Shown: one piece after another, positions 36,430 to 44,888 of the stretch
How positions within the stretch are numbered: the stretch's first letter is position 1
How the letters are laid out: each line of letters opens with the position of its first letter
Assembly: GCA_030041045.1 (NCBI GenBank)
Contig: JASHOQ010000003.1
Span: 1-64,000, forward strand
DNA: 64,000 nucleotides
From: Acidobacteriaceae bacterium
Lineage (GTDB): Bacteria > Acidobacteriota > Terriglobia > Terriglobales > Acidobacteriaceae
Direction of reading: 5' to 3'
The notes under the pieces: model-generated
Seen by the model: only the letters and a program-made list of their open reading frames with translations
What the model was told of the DNA's origin: nothing
The model's database searches: none
Position numbers and translations under genes: made by a program

Positions 36430-36774
36430 ATGCAGATGGACCCTATTGCGCGAAAACACCTTTTGGCCGCGGAGATGGATAGCCGGAACCTCGCCGCGGT
36501 GGATGTGCGCGAGATTCGCTTCGCCCCCGGAGTGCAGTCGGGCAGGCATCTTCATCCGTGCCCCGTGGTTGGATTCATCCGCGAAGGCACGGCCAGCTAT
36601 CAGATCGAGGGCGAGCCGGTGCTGACGCTGCCCACCGGTTCGGCGTTCTATGAGCCCGCCGACACCGTCATCGAAAACTTCGGCAACGCATCCGATTGCG
36701 ATCCGCTGATCTTTGTTGCATTCTACCTGCTCGACGGCGAGCAGGAGCTGATCCGTATTCTCGAGGCGAGATAG
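36430..36774 (+). CDS. cupin domain protein
   Basis: A protein of 114 residues forming one small beta-barrel. The metal-binding motif 1 is G-R-H-L-H-P-C-P-V-V-G-F-I-R-E-G (about 38-53) and motif 2 is seen around P-T-G-S-A-F-Y-E-P. No second domain is present. Members of this size are often enzymes or sensors of unknown substrate. Start at 36430 or two codons later; ribosome site not obvious. It converges with the YraN gene (6 bp between stops). Confidence 0.85.
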   Translation: MQMDPIARKHLLAAEMDSRNLAAVDVREIRFAPGVQSGRHLHPCPVVGFIREGTASYQIEGEPVLTLPTGSAFYEPADTVIENFGNASDCDPLIFVAFYLLDGEQELIRILEAR

Positions 36775-36780
36775 CGCAGC

Positions 36781-37278
36781 TCAGTCGCGCCGGCTCTCCT
36801 GTTCGATCCATCCAAACGCGTTTTCGAAGTGCAGGAACTCTTTCGGTTCTCCTGGAACCAGATAGACGCTGATCACGTCGAAGCGGACCGAAACAGGGTG
36901 GGTCGGCGGCGGCTCGGCGCGCGTCAATTGGCGCACATACTGCCGCGCCAAACGGCGCAGAAGGCTGCGCTTCTGTGCGTCGACGGCGACCTCGGCGGGG
37001 CTCGCATCGCGCGCCGTGCGCGTCTTCACTTCGATAAAGCAAAGCCGCTCGCCCTGCCACGCAACCAGGTCGAGATCGCCGGGCAGATTGCCTGAAGACC
37101 AGCGTCTGGCGACGATCATGTAGCCTTTACGGCGCAAGTAAAAATAAGCTGCGTCTTCGCCTTCGATGCCCGTGGCCAGATGCGGCGGAAGCGCAGCCCC
37201 GCGGCGGCGCGCCCGTTCGCCCAGGCGGGTGAGCGCGCGCTCCATCCAGTCGATTCGCTTTTGAGACGGCTGTCGCAT
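36781..37278 (-). CDS. YraN / UPF0102 family endonuclease-like protein
   Basis: A protein of 165 residues. The nuclease-like core has G-D-L-D-L-V-A-W (residues 67-74) and F-I-E-V-K-T-R (81-87), the Asp and Glu-x-Lys residues of the PD-(D/E)xK fold. The N-terminal 35 residues are an Arg-rich extension not usual in the family. A DNA-repair or competence role is suspected for the family but not proven. Confidence 0.88.
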   Translation of the reverse strand: MRQPSQKRIDWMERALTRLGERARRRGAALPPHLATGIEGEDAAYFYLRRKGYMIVARRWSSGNLPGDLDLVAWQGERLCFIEVKTRTARDASPAEVAVDAQKRSLLRRLARQYVRQLTRAEPPPTHPVSVRFDVISVYLVPGEPKEFLHFENAFGWIEQESRRD

Positions 37279-37391
37279 CGTACTCGGTTTCTCGCGCGGA
37301 GCCAGCCGATCTGCACCCTCAGGTCGCGCCGAACCGGGTTCGCGTGAGGACCCGCGGATGGAAACCTCTTTGCGCGGAAAATTGCTCTTTA

Positions 37392-38828
37392 TTATGCGCC
37401 ACCCGCGACCCGCGCGGAAGGAAGCAATTCAGCCCGAGCGCGGCCGGGTTCCGGCCGGCCGGACTCGTCGAATTCCTTTTCCGCAGCGCTGAGAGCCTCT
37501 TCGAGCAAGTCGAGGGCGACGGTTGCCTCCTCCGGGCTCACAACAAGTGGCGGCGCCAGGCGCAGCGAGGATTCACCGCAGCCCAGGATCATCAGGCCGC
37601 GCTCGAAGGCCAGGGTCTCGATGCGATTGCGCAATTCCGGGGCCGGCTCGCGCGTGGCCTGGTCTTTCACGATCTCGATGCCGATCATCAGGCCGCGCCC
37701 GCGCACTTCGCCCACGTGCGGGTGCGTCCGGGTCCAGCCGCGCTGCCGGTCGAGCATAAGCGCGCCCACGCGCGCGGCGTTGGCGATGGCTTCGCGCTCG
37801 AGGATGTCCATGGTGGCGAGCGCCGCGGCGATGGAAACGGGATTGCCGCCGAAGGTGGACGCATGCGATCCCGGCACCCAGTCCATGATTTCGGCACGCG
37901 TCATGCAGATGCCCAGAGGCATGCCGCTGGCGATGCCCTTGGCGATGCAGACGATGTCCGGCGCCACGCCGGCGTGCTCAATGGCCCACCACTTGCCGGT
38001 GCGGCCGGCCCCGCTTTGCACCTCGTCGGCGACCAGGAGAATCCCATGGCGATCGCAGATCGCCCTCAGCTCGCGCAGGAAGTTGTCGGGTGCGACCACA
38101 TAACCGCCCTCGCCCTGGATGGGTTCGACGAAGATGGCGGCGACTTCTTCCGGGGGCAGGATGGTCTTGAAGAGTTTTTCCTCGATGTAGCGGGCGCAGC
38201 CGAGGCTGAAGGCCTCCTGCTCGTGCGCCCCGCCCATGCAGCCGCGATAAGTGTAAGGGAAGGGTACGTGGGTCACGCCCGGCATCAGCGGCGCGAAGCG
38301 GCGTTTCTGCTGCGGCTTGGAGCCGGTGAGCGAAAGCGCACCCATGGTGCGCCCGTGGAATGCGCCCAGAAAAGAGATGATCTGCTGGCGGCCCGTGTGA
38401 TAGCGGGCCAGCTTGAGCGCGCACTCGATGGCCTCAGCGCCGGAGTTGCCGAAGAAGTACCGGTGCGGGCCGGGCATGGGCGAAACGGAGGAAAGCCGCT
38501 CGGCCAGAGCGGTGAGCCCCTCATAGTAAAAGTCTGTGCCGGAAATGTGTACGAGCTCAGCCGCCTGTTTCTGGATGGCGGCGACTACTTCAGGATGACA
38601 ATGGCCGGTGGAAACCACGGCGATGCCGGCGGCAAAGTCGAGGAACTCGTTGCCGTCCACGTCTTCCACGCGGACGCCGCGTCCACGCCTGGCCACCAGG
38701 GGATAAGAGCGCGAATAGCTGGGGGAAATGAGCCGGCGGTCCGCGGCCACGGCAGCCCTGGCCCTGGGGCCGGGCGGTGTGCATACCAACCTGGGCCCGA
38801 ATTGCGCGTGCAGGTCTTCTCGCGTCAT
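37392..38828 (-). CDS. class III (omega) PLP-dependent aminotransferase
   Basis: A protein of 478 residues of the acetylornithine / 4-aminobutyrate aminotransferase superfamily, cytoplasmic and PLP-dependent. The phosphate loop G-N-S-G-A-E-A-I-E is at about 127-135, the PLP Asp is in V-A-D-E-V-Q-S-G (266-273) and the Schiff-base Lys297 is in C-I-A-K-G-I-A-S-G. GAGGAG lies nine bases before the ATG. It probably moves an omega-amino group of a diamine, GABA or ornithine derivative to 2-oxoglutarate; the acceptor is not settled. It stands alone, without arginine-pathway genes nearby. Confidence 0.9.
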   Translation of the reverse strand: MTREDLHAQFGPRLVCTPPGPRARAAVAADRRLISPSYSRSYPLVARRGRGVRVEDVDGNEFLDFAAGIAVVSTGHCHPEVVAAIQKQAAELVHISGTDFYYEGLTALAERLSSVSPMPGPHRYFFGNSGAEAIECALKLARYHTGRQQIISFLGAFHGRTMGALSLTGSKPQQKRRFAPLMPGVTHVPFPYTYRGCMGGAHEQEAFSLGCARYIEEKLFKTILPPEEVAAIFVEPIQGEGGYVVAPDNFLRELRAICDRHGILLVADEVQSGAGRTGKWWAIEHAGVAPDIVCIAKGIASGMPLGICMTRAEIMDWVPGSHASTFGGNPVSIAAALATMDILEREAIANAARVGALMLDRQRGWTRTHPHVGEVRGRGLMIGIEIVKDQATREPAPELRNRIETLAFERGLMILGCGESSLRLAPPLVVSPEEATVALDLLEEALSAAEKEFDESGRPEPGRARAELLPSARVAGGA

Positions 38829-39299
38829 AGCAGATGTCTCCTCGACAGATTGCCTTGGGGCAGATTACGTTGGGGCGGAGCTCACGGCCAATCCGGATAG
38901 CAGATGGGCAAGGCCGGCCATCCCGCCCGCCGATCATTCGCCGATCGGGTCACCGATCAGGCCGACGGCCGGGATTGTTCCATTCCTCTCACCCGGGCAT
39001 GGGAAGAGCGCGGGCGAGACTTGGGCGCGAGAGAATCTTCGGACGGCTCGGGTATCAGTCGCCGCCGAAGAGGCTAGGTCGGGTGCGGACGGGCAGCACG
39101 CGCAGGTGCCGGCGCGGGCAGATGGAGCGGGCGCGCGCGCGCGACCAGCGCTTGGCGGCCGGAGCAGTGAGCAAATGCCGGGAAACGTGCGTCTGCATGG
39201 AGATCCCCGCTCAAGCTGAGGATACCACGGGGCATGGACAGCCATCCAGGCATGGGTCGAGTCCAGAACGGAGCTCTGGAAAGCGGCCCGGAACGGGAC
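38829..39299. other. 471-bp intergenic region, only a doubtful 47-aa ORF
   Basis: G+C-rich DNA with no recognisable gene. A 47-codon Arg-rich frame on the minus strand (39055-39198, ATG preceded by GGGGAT) is possible but has no family features. Confidence 0.5.
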
Positions 39300-39947
39300 T
39301 CAGGACGGCGCCTTGTCAAAGGCGCTGGCGGGCACCAGGGGCGTGGCCGCGTCGCCGTCGAGCGTGACCGATCCGTTTTCAAAGGCGTGCAGGCTGGCCT
39401 CGTCGGCGGCCATCGTCATCCAGCAGGCCGCGCCTTTCTGGAGGATGCTGCAGGCGATCTCCATGATGTATTGGGTCTCGGGATGGCCCTTGGGACTGCC
39501 CTTGGCGCGCTCGATCCAGAGACGATGGCTGCCCAGCGAGTAGAGGCCGAAAACGGGATCGGTCAGGTCGAACTCCTGCTTGAGCCCGTCGGCCGCGCCC
39601 AGGCCGAATCCGGCCAGATCCTGCTCGGTCATGAGCTGCCCGTAGCAGTCGAAGGGCAGCTCGACGACGACGATTACCGAAGAAGGATTGCCGCGCCGAG
39701 CCGTAAAGGGCACGCGGATGCATGCGGTTCCCTTGATTTTGCCCTGCGCGGCGAGGGAGTGCTGCGGCGCTGCTTCCTTGGGTGGGGATGGCTTGATCTC
39801 GACCACGGCCCAGTCGGGGGGCAGGCTGTAGCTGAAGCCCATGGCCGCGGATGAATCCTGAGCGGAGGAATCGGTGGAGGGCGGCGACTGCGCACAGAGC
39901 GCCGCGCAGCCGAGAAGAAGGACGGCGATGGCCGGCATGCGCAGCAA
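39300..39947 (-). CDS. secreted hypothetical protein
   Basis: A protein of 215 residues from a TTG at 39947, supported by AGGGGG seven bases upstream; the ATG three codons later is the alternative. A signal peptide runs to about residue 20 (V-L-L-L-G-C-A-A-L-C-A-Q); the Cys in L-L-G-C could also be a lipobox. The mature part has no recognised domain; it is rich in beta-like segments with Cys and Met and ends in a Thr/Pro/Ala tail. Single gene; function unknown. Confidence 0.8.
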   Translation of the reverse strand: MLRMPAIAVLLLGCAALCAQSPPSTDSSAQDSSAAMGFSYSLPPDWAVVEIKPSPPKEAAPQHSLAAQGKIKGTACIRVPFTARRGNPSSVIVVVELPFDCYGQLMTEQDLAGFGLGAADGLKQEFDLTDPVFGLYSLGSHRLWIERAKGSPKGHPETQYIMEIACSILQKGAACWMTMAADEASLHAFENGSVTLDGDAATPLVPASAFDKAPS

Positions 39948-40037
39948 GACGATTCCCCCTGAGCGTGATTCTCCCCATCGGGCGTGATTTCCTGCGAGCG
40001 GCCCGGTGATCGGCCCGACTCCGGTGCGTCCGCATCC

Positions 40038-40580
40038 TCAGCGGAGAAAATACGCGGATGCGACCGAGGCGATCCCGGCCAGGGAAAACACGATGCCCAG
40101 ATACCAGTAGATGCGGCTACGGGTGAGCAAGGTCACCGAGGTGATGACCAGGCCGATCTCGAGCAGCGCCTCGGCGAAATCGAAGCGGTTGGCGCGGGCC
40201 TCGGCGCGGCGCACGTCGGCTTCGAGCTCATGGCCCTGCTTCTCTGCCTCGTCGAGCTCCTGCGCCCACTTGGCTTGGTGGTCGGCGTAGGCCTTGGCGA
40301 GCTTGGCGGCGGCCTTGGAGTCTGAGACGCTCACCACGCCGAGCAGGTCGGTCATCAGCTCGGTGTCATTCGCGCGGATTTTGTGCGCCTGGTAGAAGTT
40401 CCACTGGTCGGTGACCTGGTCCTGGGTGAGGATGGCCTCAGTGTGGGTGCGATGGCCGAGGACGGTGGTGATGGCCACCAGCACGGCCAGCACGGCCATG
40501 GTGAAGGCCACGGGCCGCATGCCTTCGTGCGATCCGTGTTCGGCGTGTTCCTGAAGTTCCTGCGCTTCGTCGGCTTCCAT
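40038..40580 (-). CDS. DUF4337 family membrane protein
   Basis: A protein of 180 residues. An acidic N-terminus (E-A-D-E-A-Q-E-L-Q-E-H-A-E-H) leads to one membrane segment near residues 24-42. A helical, coiled-coil-like middle of about 80 residues (L-A-K-A-Y-A-D-H-Q-A-K-W-A-Q-E) follows, then two membrane segments at the C-terminus. This is the DUF4337 layout; its role is unknown. The start is four bases after the hicA stop, so it shares that transcript. Confidence 0.85.
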   Translation of the reverse strand: MEADEAQELQEHAEHGSHEGMRPVAFTMAVLAVLVAITTVLGHRTHTEAILTQDQVTDQWNFYQAHKIRANDTELMTDLLGVVSVSDSKAAAKLAKAYADHQAKWAQELDEAEKQGHELEADVRRAEARANRFDFAEALLEIGLVITSVTLLTRSRIYWYLGIVFSLAGIASVASAYFLR

Positions 40581-40584
40581 AGTT

Positions 40585-40809
40585 TCAGAGGTCCTCAGGT
40601 CTCAGTCCCGTCTTCTTTGCGATCTTCGCAAGCATCTTCGGACCAATCTCGTCATTATCGTGGAATGCCCAAGTAAATTCGCCAGGAAAATGGGGATTTT
40701 CCAGTTGCTTATGTGATCCCCCCTTGCTGATTCGCGGTTTCTCCCTCCAGCCAATTCGCAAAAGCGCGCGAAAGACCTTCTTTGCGCTAGTGGAAGGGAA
40801 CCTGGTCAT
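40585..40809 (-). CDS. hicA: HicA-like type II toxin (mRNA interferase)
   Basis: A protein of 74 residues in the double-stranded-RNA-binding-like HicA fold. The catalytic His33 is in K-G-G-S-H-K-Q-L, and the later A-F-H-D-N-D-E-I-G motif and I-A-K-K-T-G-L end are typical. It would cleave mRNA in the cytoplasm unless bound by HicB. It follows hicB on the same strand after a 139-bp gap, the reverse of the E. coli hicA-hicB order, and has its own strong promoter at 40818-40846. The ATG has no ribosome site and lies only eight bases after the -10 box, so translation may be leaderless. Confidence 0.87.
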   Translation of the reverse strand: MTRFPSTSAKKVFRALLRIGWREKPRISKGGSHKQLENPHFPGEFTWAFHDNDEIGPKMLAKIAKKTGLRPEDL

Positions 40810-40817
40810 GAAGTAGC

Positions 40818-40846
40818 TATATAAAGCCTGAGGCGCGGTACGTCAA
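40818..40846 (-). promoter_or_regulatory. strong promoter directly in front of hicA
   Basis: On the minus strand TTGACG (40841-40846), a 17-bp spacer and TATATA (40818-40823) match consensus. The start codon at 40809 is eight bases downstream of the -10 box. Confidence 0.7.
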
Positions 40847-40948
40847 TTCCAAGCTGCTCGGGCAGGCGCCGGGAGGCACTCATTCTGGAACGAGATGCTG
40901 ACTTCGAGGGATAAAAACTGCGTCTGGCATGGCCGGGTTTCGACCGAG

Positions 40949-41149
40949 CTAAGCGACTGCAAATCGCACCTGTTCCGGCGTGCTTCGCTCAGCCTCAATG
41001 CGGTCCGCCACTACGCGCAGGGCGAGCGCTTCTACCTTGGATTGAGCTTCTTTCTTGGTTGCTCCGTAAGCTAGCACGCCCGGCAGGCTTTCAATCTCCG
41101 CAATCCAGCGGCCATCCTCTTCGCGATCGAAGCTAATTTGAAATTCCAT
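40949..41149 (-). CDS. hicB: HicB-like antitoxin
   Basis: A protein of 66 residues with the partial RNase H-like HicB fold (D-G-R-W-I-A-E-I-E-S-L-P-G-V-L-A-Y-G-A-T). It is expected to neutralise HicA. No DNA-binding C-terminal domain is present, so autorepression by HicB alone is doubtful. GGAGG lies seven bases before the ATG. The order hicB-hicA and the 139-bp gap are unusual. Confidence 0.85.
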   Translation of the reverse strand: MEFQISFDREEDGRWIAEIESLPGVLAYGATKKEAQSKVEALALRVVADRIEAERSTPEQVRFAVA

Positions 41150-41214
41150 CGCAGGCCTCCACTGAAACTCCGGGTTTCGGTCTCCCTCAGTTTACGTCAA
41201 CCGCACCGTCTCAG

Positions 41215-41242
41215 CTGAAAGCTGACGGCTGAAAGCTAAAAG
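41215..41242. repeat. four tandem heptamers downstream of cysS
   Basis: CTGAAAG, CTGACGG, CTGAAAG and CTAAAAG follow one another without gaps between the cysS stop and hicB. The spacing of exactly seven bases recalls the heptamer array at 44889-45103. Confidence 0.55.
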
Positions 41243-41249
41243 CCGCTTT

Positions 41250-42728
41250 TTACTTCCGCTTCCAGCGCGTGCCGTCTTTCGCGTCCTCGATGACGATGCC
41301 TTTTTCGGCGAGCTGTGCGCGGATCTGGTCGGCGCGGGTGAAGTTGCGCTGTTTTTTCGCTTCGACGCGCTCGGCCACCAGGGTGTCGATCTCGGCATCG
41401 GATATCGACGCGCTGGCCTTGAGCTCCGGCGCCACATCGGCCATGCGGCCCGACTTTTCCGCCCAGGCAAGGGCGCGGCGCGTGGCCTCGAGATCTCGAT
41501 CCTCAAGCACGTCGAAGACCCGGTCGAAGTCGGCGAGGACCTGAAGGACGGACTCGCGGTTCGCGGCGAAGAACTCGCCCTTGTCCATGGCGGTGTTGGC
41601 GCTGCGCACCAGCTCGAAAACCGGCGCCCGCGCATCGGCGGTGTTGAGATCGTTGGCGAGCGCCGCGCGATAGGCCTCGCGCGCCGCAAGCGCCGCGGCT
41701 TCGACGGCCGGGTTCTGGCCTTCGGGAAACTCGCCGGAGGTGAGGCGGGAACGGAACGTCCGCAAGCGGTCGATGGCGCCGGTGGCGTCAGTGAGGCTCT
41801 CGAAGGTGAAGTTAATTGGATGCCGGTAAGGAACGGAGATGAGGGCCAAGCGGATGGCGGAGGCGCGGTAGCCCTTGAGAAGAAGATCGCGCAAGGTATA
41901 AAAATTGCCTTCGCTCTTCGCCATCTTGCGCCCGTCCACGAGCAGAAAGCGCACGTGCATCCAGTGGCGGGCGAAGGGTCTTCCCGTGGCCGTTTCGCTC
42001 TGCGCGATCTCGTTCTCGTGATGCGGGAAGATGAGGTCTTCACCGCCAGCGTGCAGATCGAAGCTCTCGCCCAGGTATTCCATGGCCATGGCGGAGCACT
42101 CGATGTGCCAGCCGGGACGGCCGCGCCCGAGGGGCGTCTCCCACGAGGCTTCGCCGGGTTTGGCGGCCTTCCACAAGGCGAAGTCGCGGGACGAGTCCTT
42201 CTCGTACTCGTCGACATCGACGCGCGCGCCGTCTTCCATGCCGGAAAGATCCTTCTTGCTCAACTTGCCGTAGGCGGGAAAGGCGGCGATGCGGAAGTAC
42301 CAGGAGCCATCTTCGGTGCGGTAGGCCGCTCCCTGCTTCTCCAGCCTTTGGATGAGGGCGACCATCTGGGGGACGTTGTCCGTGGCGCGCGGAATCAGCT
42401 CCGGCCGCTCGACGCGTAAGGCGTCGAGATCTTCGAAGAACGCCTCTTCGAAGGGCGCGGTGTATTCGCCGATGGGCTGTCCGGCGGCGGCCGCGTTGCG
42501 AATGATCTTGTCGTCCACGTCGGTGATGTTCATGACGTGGCGGACTTGGATGCCGGATAGATGCAGGAAGCGGCGCAGCACGTCGATGTGCAGAAAGGTG
42601 CGGAAGTTGCCGATGTGGCCGAAGTCGTAGACCGTGGGCCCACAGGCGTACATGCGCAGCGCTCTGCCGTCAGCAGGGGTGAGCGGGTCCAGTTGTCCCG
42701 TGAGAGTGTTGAAGAGGCGGAGGGTCAT
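41250..42728 (-). CDS. cysS: cysteinyl-tRNA synthetase
   Basis: A protein of 492 residues, the usual length, that charges tRNA-Cys with cysteine. The zinc site starts at Cys29 (A-C-G-P-T-V-Y-D) and includes the Cys in I-E-C-S-A-M and the His/Glu of H-A-G-G-E-D-L-I-F-P-H-H-E-N. The class I signatures are G-H-I-G-N at 37-41 and K-M-A-K-S near 270. The C-terminal anticodon-binding domain is present. The ribosome site is weak. It is separate from the hicB gene by about 100 bp. Confidence 0.97.
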   Translation of the reverse strand: MTLRLFNTLTGQLDPLTPADGRALRMYACGPTVYDFGHIGNFRTFLHIDVLRRFLHLSGIQVRHVMNITDVDDKIIRNAAAAGQPIGEYTAPFEEAFFEDLDALRVERPELIPRATDNVPQMVALIQRLEKQGAAYRTEDGSWYFRIAAFPAYGKLSKKDLSGMEDGARVDVDEYEKDSSRDFALWKAAKPGEASWETPLGRGRPGWHIECSAMAMEYLGESFDLHAGGEDLIFPHHENEIAQSETATGRPFARHWMHVRFLLVDGRKMAKSEGNFYTLRDLLLKGYRASAIRLALISVPYRHPINFTFESLTDATGAIDRLRTFRSRLTSGEFPEGQNPAVEAAALAAREAYRAALANDLNTADARAPVFELVRSANTAMDKGEFFAANRESVLQVLADFDRVFDVLEDRDLEATRRALAWAEKSGRMADVAPELKASASISDAEIDTLVAERVEAKKQRNFTRADQIRAQLAEKGIVIEDAKDGTRWKRK

Positions 42729-42883
42729 CGTTCGCGAAATCGTGTGTGGGACGCGGCCGGCGGAGCCCGAGCGGCGCGGTATATGAGCCTATTTGATTGT
42801 AGCAGCGCGGGAATCGATGTCCGGGGAGCGAAGGAACCGGAGCGCGCAACGTCGGGTGCTGAGTTCAGGTACGGGTTCAGGCC

Positions 42884-43831
42884 CTAGATTCGCAACTCCC
42901 GGCGCGCGGTCTCGGCCACGCGGCCGAGGTCGGAGGTGGTGAGCACGCGGATGCGGTGCTCCTCCATGGTCTCCACGCCAAAACGGTAGAGGGTGAGCCG
43001 CTCCGCATCGGCCTCGCCGGTTTCCGGCGCGACGGCTCCGAGCTTCGCCGCCGGCTCGATGATGGCCGTGAGCTCGAGCTCGGCCTTCTCCACGCGCTCC
43101 ACGCCCGCGCGCAGCGCGGCCGAGGAAAAGGCCAGAACCTTGGCCATTTCGATCCCCGTTGCGGCGCCTGCGCCGGTTCCCGTATCGAGGCTGACGGCGT
43201 GAAACATGCGGATGAGGCCGTTGGGCTTGTAGCCGGCATCGATGCGGAGCGGATCGCCGGGGCGGGTGTAGTGCGAGGCGGCGATTCTTTTTCTCAGAAG
43301 ATCCCAGACCTGGGCGTGCTCGAAGGCGCGGCGCATCTCGGACTGGATGGCGGCGCGGCCTGACAGCCTGGGAAGTTTCTCGCGCGGCGGCGGATCGACG
43401 TAGAGGCGCATCAGCTCCTCGACGCCGGCGGGCAGGCTCTCGGCGAGATAGGCCTTCGCTTCGGTCATCTGCACGCCCAGCGAGAGCGACTCCTCGAGGA
43501 TTTTTCTCAAGTTTCCGCCGTCTCCCATTTCCTCCCCGTCGGGGAGCAGACGGCGCCGCAGCTCGCTTTCCATGCCCTCGAGCACGGCGGTGTCGGCGTC
43601 GGGATCGAGGCAGCGCACGCGGCGCCAGTCGCGGGTGAAGCGGACTTCGACACGTGCTTCGGCGCGCGCAGACGAATCTCTCGCGTCCTGCTGGCGCAGG
43701 ATGACGCCGATGTGCACGTACTCGTTGCGCACCGGGTCGGGCACGTAGCGGAGCAGCTGAAACTCGCAGGCGCGGCGGGCGATATCTGGAGCCGATCTTC
43801 CCGGGCCCCGCGTGTTTTGTTGCCGGCCCAT
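42884..43831 (-). CDS. DUF3037 domain protein
   Basis: A protein of 315 residues. The N-terminal part holds the DUF3037 signature (F-Q-L-L-R-Y-V-P-D-P-V-R-N-E-Y-V-H-I-G-V-I-L, residues about 24-45). The rest is helical and acidic with an Arg-rich end. The ATG at 43831 has GGAGGGTGA upstream. It lies downstream of a HipA-like kinase gene, the usual partner of DUF3037 in many bacteria. The pair is separated by a 148-bp array of three mini-ORFs. The function of the domain is not established. Confidence 0.88.
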   Translation of the reverse strand: MGRQQNTRGPGRSAPDIARRACEFQLLRYVPDPVRNEYVHIGVILRQQDARDSSARAEARVEVRFTRDWRRVRCLDPDADTAVLEGMESELRRRLLPDGEEMGDGGNLRKILEESLSLGVQMTEAKAYLAESLPAGVEELMRLYVDPPPREKLPRLSGRAAIQSEMRRAFEHAQVWDLLRKRIAASHYTRPGDPLRIDAGYKPNGLIRMFHAVSLDTGTGAGAATGIEMAKVLAFSSAALRAGVERVEKAELELTAIIEPAAKLGAVAPETGEADAERLTLYRFGVETMEEHRIRVLTTSDLGRVAETARRELRI

Positions 43832-43983
43832 GGTCAGTTCACCCTCCGGCCCATGATGAATCCACAGTCCATGGTCAGTTCACCCTCCGGCCCGCAATGA
43901 ATCCACCGCCCATGGTCAGTTCACCCTCCGGCCCAGCGCCAGTTCGTCCTCCTGCCCATGATGAATCCGCCGGCCCATGGTCA
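43832..43983 (-). repeat. tandem array of three mini-ORFs (20, 12, 12 codons) between the HipA-like and DUF3037 genes
   Basis: On the minus strand the HipA-like stop is followed by the pattern TGACCATGG. Three short frames then start and stop in sequence: 43978-43916 (20 aa), 43913-43875 (12 aa) and 43872-43834 (12 aa), each starting two bases after the previous stop. Each has its own G-G-A-G-G-G-T-G-A ribosome-like site inside the preceding frame. The last stop is two bases from the DUF3037 ATG. The two 12-aa peptides share M-x-x-G-F-I-x-G-R-R-V-N. The unit is 41 bp, and the first one is longer by a degenerate 24-bp duplication. Confidence 0.75.
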
Positions 43984-44853
43984 GTTGGCCCTCAGGTTCA
44001 TGCTAGCGCGGACCTGCGCGCGCTGCCAGGAATCGGGGAGGGGGGCGGGCGAGGGGGTTCCCCAATGGGGAAACGGGTTCCGGTCGGAGCGGCGGAAGTC
44101 TTCGATCAGCTCGCGGATGCGGGTGCGCCGCGCGAGCAGCTTTTCGACCAGCGCTTCCATTTCGCTCACGTCGCCGCCGTACCACTCGGGAGGGACTTCA
44201 CCGGCCGCGGACCAGACCGTCGCCTCCGCCATGGTCTCCATGCGCGTCAGCCACGGCTCGAAGGCGTTCCAATCTTTTGCCTCCTGGTAGACAGTATTGC
44301 GATAGTAGACCCCGCGCAGCGGGGCATCCTCGAAGCGCCAGTCGCCGGCATGGAAGCAGTAGCCGAAGTCGATGAAGACGGCGGAGTAGCGGCGCTCGCG
44401 CTGGCGGCGCACGAACACGGCCTGGCGTCCATTGGCATTGGCGGTCCACTTGTCGAGGGCGAGAATGCCGGCGAACTCGGCAAGGTTCTTGACCTCGGTG
44501 AGTTGCTCCTCGGGCAGGTAATCGAGCACCTGGCCGGGCATGGTGCCCCCGGCGAAGCGGGAGCCGAACTCAAGGCCCGCGTGGCAACGCTCGCGCTTGC
44601 GCCCGAGATCGATCTCCAGACCGGGCGTGTTTTCGATGAGCCACGGCGAGACTTCGATGAGCTCGACGTGGGGCACGGCGAGCCCGGCGGCGAGGGCCAG
44701 ACGCGAGGCGAGAAATTCGTTGGCCAGCACGCGCCGATGCTGGGGGTTGTTCTGGAACTTGACCACGTAGATGTGCCCGTCGGCGCCCAGCATCAGCTGC
44801 CCCTGCGCGCCTCCGCGCATCCGCCGGATCTGCTGCACGGCCAGAACTGCCAC
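43981..44853 (-). CDS. HipA-like kinase domain protein
   Basis: A protein of 290 residues with a GTG start at 44853 and AGGAG seven bases upstream. The kinase-like part contains Y-V-V-K-F-Q-N-N-P (ATP-binding Lys near residue 32), an A-L-D-K-W-T-A-N-A-N-G catalytic-loop-like motif (about 133-143) and F-I-D-F-G-Y-C-F metal-binding-loop motif (about 160). It lacks the HipA N-terminal domain and a HipB partner. It pairs with DUF3037 downstream. Whether it phosphorylates a protein is unknown. Its 3-prime end belongs to the mini-ORF repeat family. Confidence 0.83.
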   Translation of the reverse strand: MAVLAVQQIRRMRGGAQGQLMLGADGHIYVVKFQNNPQHRRVLANEFLASRLALAAGLAVPHVELIEVSPWLIENTPGLEIDLGRKRERCHAGLEFGSRFAGGTMPGQVLDYLPEEQLTEVKNLAEFAGILALDKWTANANGRQAVFVRRQRERRYSAVFIDFGYCFHAGDWRFEDAPLRGVYYRNTVYQEAKDWNAFEPWLTRMETMAEATVWSAAGEVPPEWYGGDVSEMEALVEKLLARRTRIRELIEDFRRSDRNPFPHWGTPSPAPLPDSWQRAQVRASMNLRAN

Positions 44854-44888
44854 GCGTCACTCCTGGAGTCTGAGGGAATTCTAAATCG

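Noticed and set aside
39055..39198. 47-codon Arg-rich minus-strand ORF with GGGGAT before the ATG
   Set aside because: Too short and compositionally biased; no support beyond a mediocre ribosome site.
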